Assembly (NCBI GenBank): GCA_900660155.1
Contig: CABFPE010000229.1
Location: 1 to 64,000 of the forward strand
Length of the DNA: 64,000 nt
Reading direction: 5' to 3'
Source: Hofstenia miamia
Lineage: Eukaryota > Xenacoelomorpha > Acoela > Hofsteniidae
The notes under the pieces were generated by a model. That model was not told the DNA's origin and did not search any database. It was given only the letters and a program-made list of their open reading frames with translations. Position 1 is the first letter of the stretch, and the number at the start of each line of letters is the position of its first letter. A program made the translations under genes and the position numbers. This document shows positions 58,200 to 64,000 of the stretch, piece by piece.

Positions 58200-60950
58200 C
58201 AATAATTAAATAGTTAAATAAACAACTAAGCATGATATCACTGAACTTATTTTAAAAGCATGCAATATTTAATTAAAGATATAATAATAACAATTAAAAC
58301 GTATGTAATATATAAACAATTAAAATTTGGAGTATGCAGAATTTTACACTATAATTTATTCTCCACAAGAAGCTCACATTTAATGAAAGGCAATAAAGAC
58401 AATCGCAAGAATACATTCGCAAGATGCACAATGAAAGCTCCCTGTCATAAAAACTATTTAAATTACATTTAATTAAATGCGATTTATCAAAACTGGGTCA
58501 ATGTTCCAAGTGCTTTGAATGTCATAGCAGTATATTAGTGTGGCATAATCCATCAGATAATCATGTGTGGTCAAGTTAAGAGAAAAGATGGATGTAACTA
58601 AGACTAAAGTATTATAATGATTAATATATAAACACATGATTATGATCGATTATTTGATTTGTAAATTGTTTTATGCAGTTTATATTTAAATTATGCTCGA
58701 CAGTATTTGGCAAAAACAAAGATGGCCAAACAGTGTACTCTAATTAACGCTGACGTTGCGTAATTAATAGCAGAACTAGATTATGAGGGAAAATTGTAAA
58801 CAAGAGTCGATCAACCAGGTACTAGTCGAGTATTTGATTATTTACTACAAAGTGCTATAAATATGTTACAAATGTTGAGATTATTGATGAACGAATTTAG
58901 TTTGGATTTACTTCTTCTCTTGTCAGGTTATTTCGTAATTTTATGGAAAGCTAAACGTTTAAGTACTAGAGGTAATTGTACAGTGGTTCCCACATCCATT
59001 TAAAGGAATGCTGGAGCAGCCTCACGAACAGCTATTCAACAGCGGTGAGGGTGATAGCTGTAATTTCCTTACAGTGCTTTTAGGTTATGAATAGGTATAG
59101 GGGTAATTCCCAAAAAAGCTTTTTTTAAGCGTGCTATTTCTAAAGCAAATTTGTAGGCTTCTTATTGTGCTCGTATTTTCTGTTTTAGTAAGAAATACTG
59201 GTAATATTTATGGTTTTATATTACAGTTGGTAATTCAGTATCGGATTTAGTTAGCTTATGCTTTTACCTTATACTCATTATTACTTTGGTATTCGATTTA
59301 AGTTGCTCATTGTTTTATTTCATAGACCTCTGGCCAACTTATGAATTTGCTTTCTTGCCGACGGCATTGATTGTTTACATGTACGAAGGGCTAGCATGTA
59401 TGATTATATCTGTAGGGCTATTATATGTGAAGCTCAATAACAAGCTAAAGCATCGCAGTTGCTGTATTCGATTATCTTTACATATGCCTAATAACAAAAA
59501 CAATCAATGCACTAAATTCCTAAGTAGTCACGAGTTCCCAATCACTGAGTTTCCGATTCACACACCAATTCCCTTAATGTTTTCCTGGCGAAGTTCAAGT
59601 GCAAGCTGTAGTTGCAACGGATCGATATGTATCTGGACTCGCATGGCAACTCTTTGGGTAGCGATCCTGTCTTCCACCTATCACTCTTTATCTAAATGAG
59701 TTGTTGTTAATCATACTACTAACACCGACCTAAAATTTATTAGATAGAATAATCCATGTGGAAGGAGAGAATTAAGGAGCTTGTCATGTTTACTATTCGT
59801 ATTGACTATGAAAAGTAATAAATTACTCTGAGATAAGTGCGAAAAGTGCATTGGCAGGATTCTACATTAGAGTTCATTTAATATTTTGTACAAACAAACA
59901 AAATTTTATTAAACCAAGTTCATTAAAAAACATATAATTTGCTGACAAAAAGAAGCAACATAATGTTGTTTGAATCTCTTGTTCTATCAAAATGTGATGT
60001 ATTTTTCGCCATTTCATTTTGAACAATTTCCTATGCAATTGCACAAAATTCATGACTTAATGCAGTCTTTAGTTTCTCTAATCTGTTTGCTGATGTGATA
60101 ATTTGAAATGTCTGCATTCACTGGATATAAATACAAGGGCACCAAATATTGTCAAACTAAGAAAAAAGATCGTAGAAATATTTTGAAATTAGTTCCCTAA
60201 AATTCAATACTAGACGTGGTGCACATAAATATAGACAATTTTAGAGGAAAATTATTGAAAACTCATTTTTAAAGATTGCAGTAAAATTAATTTGTTTTTT
60301 GATCTGCGAATGCTTGAATTAAGCAGTTGGGCTTGGTGACGCGATAGTCAACATTTAGACTGAAAAATTAACATTGAAGTTATGCTGTATATATATAAAT
60401 AAAAAGAGGCCTTACTTAGAGGTGTTTGATTATAAACCTTTTATTTTTGTGTATTACCAAACAATCATCGAGTTAAATGTCAATTATTGATAATAAATTA
60501 CATTTGATAAAAGAAACAAAAATAAAAAATGCTGCCAAACATACGTTAGGAAAACGTCTTTGAAAAAGTTTACAAAACAAAGAGAAAACAACACATGAAC
60601 GAATCTAATGGTCATTATTTATTGTTTGCGATGTTATGATGTTTTATTAAAACAGTAGGATTCTGAATATTTAAGTTGACTATGGCGTGTATAAACAAAT
60701 TGACAATGTCAAGTCAGTTATTGGATCAAAGTAAATAAATTATTAATTATTATCAAACTCCCTTTTCAATAATCAACTATATTAATCACACAACACTGTG
60801 ATCTCATGTCTCATCTTAGGTATCTAGGCATAGAGTTCAAGACACTATAATTATAAATGCCGAATCTCTGAAATAATGTTCTACAATATGTGTAACAATT
60901 TAGCGATTTAACTTGAATTTATATATGTTTTCATAATAATAACTATATTG
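58200..60950. other. intergenic or intronic DNA, mostly unassigned
   Basis: It contains the unassigned open frame at 59,286-59,699. Acceptor-like tracts occur at about 58,911-58,926 (cttcttctcttgtcag) and about 59,217-59,226, but no exon chain could be built. Confidence 0.4.
59286..59699 (+). other. 137-codon open frame, unassigned
   Basis: The frame is unusually long for this AT-rich DNA. Its first half is hydrophobic (FAFLPTALIVYMYEGLACMI, then ISVGLLYVKL) and could be membrane-spanning. The later half has a Ser/Cys run (SSSASCSCNGSICIW). No family was recognised. The base composition is more balanced than its flanks, and the opposite strand also has short blocks with coding-like composition, so it may be a decayed mobile-element fragment instead of a host exon. 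Confidence 0.2.
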
Positions 60951-60956
60951 CTTTAG

Positions 60957-61220
60957 TTTTGGTTTGGGTGAATCAAACAGAAGTTGATGTATATTATCCT
61001 AAAAACGTAACTTTGTCTTGCCATACCAACGATTATTGTGATATCAAGTGGCATTACCCCAATGGAAGCATTATTTCTGAATCAAAACGATCCATGGAAA
61101 ATACAGTACAAATAAGTTTTGACAACTTGCAAATTGGCGGTTACGAATGCACTGCAAGATATGAAAAATGTTTTGGTCATTTTGATAATAAATCAGCTAT
61201 TACAAAACTGGATATTATAG
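60957..61220 (+). CDS. immunoglobulin-domain exon of a cell-surface or secreted protein
   Basis: The 264-nt exon lies between a good acceptor (ttgctttag) and donor (atag|gtatgc) and is phase 1 at both ends, the usual arrangement for Ig-domain exons. It encodes one complete domain: VTLSC (B-strand Cys), IKWHY (core Trp), and GGYECTARYEKC (F-strand Tyr-x-Cys). A second cysteine pair (NDYC before the core Trp and YEKC after the F-strand) suggests an extra disulfide. Possible N-glycosylation sites are NQT, NVT and NGS. The family cannot be narrowed beyond an Ig-superfamily extracellular protein. Other exons of the gene are not identified with confidence. Confidence 0.85.
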
Positions 61221-61679
61221 GTATGCCTAAAATATGCTCGTAGTTTCTGTTACTATATTTTATGTTTGAATTGAAGTGCCATGAATTTCTTAATCAGTAA
61301 TGCCTTTGTTGTGAAGTTATGCAATTAAGTCTAAAATCTCAAAATAATTCTACATGCCAATGCGCATTAAGAAAATAAATTTAAAATGAAAAATATTCTT
61401 ATCGAATGCATTATGAATGATGGCTTCAAATTGAAAAACCGTTCACACTACACCATGAAAATTAGTTATACATTTAAAGGTAAAATTGGCGTAATGTCAA
61501 CAAATTTTATCAATTTTTGAAAATATATTAATTTTTTCATAAAAATCATAAAGTCAACGATGACAATGAAAAAGCACATTTTTGTTGTTTTGCAAGGATG
61601 CAATTGGCATTTATAGCATATTTTGTTTCGATATGACTATTTTAATGTGTAATCCCTTATATCACTTTTTCTACAATAG

Positions 61680-61807
61680 TTAATCATATAAAGCAAGGCA
61701 CACCACTTTTGCAATGTCAATTCAAATTTGAAAATAGCAAATTTAAACATTGCATTTCATATTTATGCAATAGATGCACTTTGTATGACAAACTTTTTGC
61801 TAACAGT
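61680..61807 (+). CDS. possible second exon of the Ig-domain gene
   Basis: After a pyrimidine tract (cactttttctacaatag) an open stretch enters in exactly the phase left by the Ig exon and reads VNHIKQGTPLLQCQFKFE then a cysteine-rich run (KHCISYLCNRCTLYDK). A donor-like gtataa follows at 61,808, just before an in-frame stop. QGTPLLQCQF resembles the A-B strands of a further Ig domain, but the rest does not. This is tentative. Confidence 0.25.
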
Positions 61808-62076
61808 GTATAAAGTGATTTTTTCCACAACTGGTCAGCAATTACGTCAATTCATATACCTATTTTTTAGGATATATTCAATGAATAGATAGATTTCTTA
61901 ATAATAAATTACTGTTTTTTTTTCAAAATCCAATAGAATTCGTACGCTGTATAAATACGCTTTTATGCCTTTAAAATTTTAAGCCGCATATATTTGAAAA
62001 TTGCTGTTATATTGCTTAAAATAATAAATGATATAATCAAATGATGTAAAAGGGAATTATATTTTTATGTAGAGTA

Positions 62077-62830
62077 ATGCGGGCAACAAGGAACATGGGG
62101 TAAAAAGGAACGAATTTTTTATTTCAGTGTTTTATTAGCTTCTGGTTAATAGATTTGAAGAGTCATTAAGATTAAAATAATTTCCTGCCGTTGAAAATCG
62201 TATTGCTTTCATTTTTAAGTGGTTAATAAAAACTTTATGGAGTATTTAAAGTCAGGCTCTGACAAGAATCGTTAAAATTTGGAGAGTATTTAAATATTTG
62301 TTTAGGGAAATTTTTTCTGTTTTTAGGCTTTACTACATGGTGATCTTCCTGATTTTATATTTTTATTAAGTTTTTTACTTCTGAAATTACTGCATTGCAA
62401 GAAGAGAATCAATCTTCTTTGCATTTTTGTTTTTCAGTGCATTAAAAATTTGATATAGAGATGGGGCAAAAGGCAACGTGTATTTTATATTCAAGTATAT
62501 AATAACCTAGGCAGTATTTTATTCATCTCTCAAGCCATAAATAATGCTATGGTTGTAGAGGTTTGTGATCCCAAGCAAAATAAAAGCAACAGTGGTTTTT
62601 ATGTTCAGTTTGTAAGACATGGGCTCACAGTGATTGTTGCACATTTCCAAAGGACATAATAATATGGGATTTATGTTAAGAAGTGATTTTTTTCTTATTT
62701 ATGACTGTTAGATTTCATAGCTGCAGTCAATATTAATAAAGAAACATGTAATTGTTGCTTTAGTTTCATTAAACTTTATTTTACATTGTATTGCCTTGCC
62801 TCTGTTAATCCGTCCCTTCTTGCCTCGCAT
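62077..62830. mobile_element. 754-bp terminal-inverted-repeat element (non-autonomous)
   Basis: The left end atgcgggcaacaaggaac (from 62,077) and the right end read inward (atgcgaggcaagaagggac, ending 62,830) match at about 17 of 20 positions with one gap. Related words recur inside (ggggtaaaaaggaac at about 62,097-62,111, ggggcaaaaggcaac at 62,463). Such GGGGYAAAAGGNAC words are common in animal non-autonomous DNA transposons. No coding region and no unambiguous target duplication; TA is possible. Confidence 0.6.
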
Positions 62831-62834
62831 ATTT

Positions 62835-63370
62835 GGAAATCTGAAAATTCTGACATTTTTACTTTAAACTAATATTTTGAAAAAATATAACTTGAAACAG
62901 GTCTATTGTTGTATGACACATTAGTAAATATTGTTTTAAGTAGCTAAAAAAATTTATTAAATGTTTATCAAATGTTTTATTTTAAAGTTTTTATTGACCA
63001 AATAAGTATTCCTTTTTGCGCTACTTCAAGAATAAGCTTTAATAAATCTGACATCAATTTAATTTGCATCAGGTTGTCATTTAACATAGCACGTAACATC
63101 GTTACTTGTGCTACCTGAATCTATTTCAATGCATTGCTGAAAATATTTTGTAATTGCACATTATAGTGCTTGGAGATTAACCCCTCCGCAAGCTACAAGA
63201 ATTGTTTTAGTTAAGTGGTTGGATACACACAGTTTTAATATTATACCCGTAAAGGTACTTTGCTTGACTTAGGTTTAACTTTAAGAAAATGTTCTCAAAA
63301 CATACTTTATGACCAAAAAAGCTTGTTTGTTTCAGTCGTGTCAGCGAAATTCCTGACTGGTTCCAACTCT
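62835..63370. other. AT-rich non-coding DNA
   Basis: Nothing recognisable. Confidence 0.45.
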
Positions 63371-63371
63371 G

Positions 63372-63376
63372 CTATA

Positions 63377-63437
<61 letters not shown>
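63372..63437. repeat. TA microsatellite
   Basis: A run of about 32 ta repeats with one early interruption. Confidence 0.95.
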
Positions 63438-63438
<1 letters not shown>

Positions 63439-63439
63439 C

Positions 63440-64000
63440 ATGAATTTGTTTTGCAATATCATAAGAAAAATGCTCAACATTTTTTACAATTGAATCTTTT
63501 TAACAAGAATAGGAAAAACAAATGACCTAACAAAAAGTATTTCACAATCAAATGTGAAATGAAGCATGCTGTTCTTACTCAAGCAAGCAGCATACTTGAA
63601 TCATTAAATTACGTAGCAAAGCACACGATCAATTATAGGTCGGAATCTATAGCACATGTTGATTATGCTAACTGAAAAAAGTATTATTTGTAAACCATTA
63701 TAACCTGTTAACTTTCAAAATATTTGAAATTAAATTTTTGATATATTATGTTTCAAAAAAATCAAACAATTAATTACAACTTGTAAGCATAAGCCTGCTA
63801 TCAAATATTTGGGTATTAAATAAATATATTCCAAATACACTTTTAATGCTATGAAAACAGTAGATTTTAGAGGGCATCTGTGCTTACTTGGATTGAAAAT
63901 CATAAATGCACTATTATTAAATATAACACACATTTCATATAAGTAGGCCAACAAGCAGTGATGTCTTAAATTCAATTTTATATATGATCATATAAATGAT
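63440..64000. other. AT-rich non-coding DNA
   Basis: No gene recognised. The short minus-strand frame at 63,730-63,975 has no motif. Confidence 0.45.

Noticed and set aside
1-64000. tRNA, rRNA, CRISPR or operon-like structures
   Set aside because: None was recognised by eye. A dedicated tRNA or covariance-model scan would be needed to exclude small RNA genes.

Overview
The window is AT-rich animal nuclear DNA (roughly two thirds or more A+T by eye) with introns of 0.7-9 kb, many TA microsatellites and several decayed transposons. The dominant feature is one TALE-class homeobox gene of the Meis/homothorax family on the minus strand, traced exon by exon from 41,575 down to a stop codon at 6,484. 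The exons splice in frame into at least 496 residues: an N-terminal segment, the Meis/PBC-interacting (HM) region, a serine/proline-rich linker, a 63-residue TALE homeodomain and a C-terminal tail. The first coding exon, which carries the start codon in relatives, was not found. Several near-invariant positions are changed (RTWLFTNLT where most animals have RAWLFQHLT) and the linker has no recognisable match to vertebrate or fly linkers, so I infer a fast-evolving invertebrate lineage. I cannot name the species or phylum.

Layout: 1-6 kb lies downstream of the gene and holds a 72-bp tandem repeat, an unassigned GC-richer stretch and a decayed LINE. From 6.5 to 41.6 kb is the Meis gene. Its introns contain a 5'-truncated LINE, a hAT-type MITE with perfect 8-bp target duplications, and a series of short GC-richer islands that look like conserved regulatory DNA. 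From 41.6 to 64 kb there is no complete host gene that I can support. This part holds an internally deleted Tc1/mariner-type (DD37D) element carrying a 470-bp tandem duplication across a single N, a broken piggyBac element with palindromic terminal motifs, two more LINE fragments, a 754-bp terminal-inverted-repeat element, hairpins, and one convincing immunoglobulin-domain exon (60,957-61,220, plus strand) of a gene that otherwise lies outside or could not be traced.

The picture is of a large developmental transcription factor in a gene-poor neighbourhood, with mobile elements concentrated upstream of it. No operon, CRISPR array, rRNA or tRNA was recognised. I saw no convincing new multi-gene system. 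The most checkable unusual items are the divergent Meis protein, the intronic islands, the piggyBac terminal palindromes, the duplicated DD37D element, and the 83-nt hairpin at 58.1 kb.
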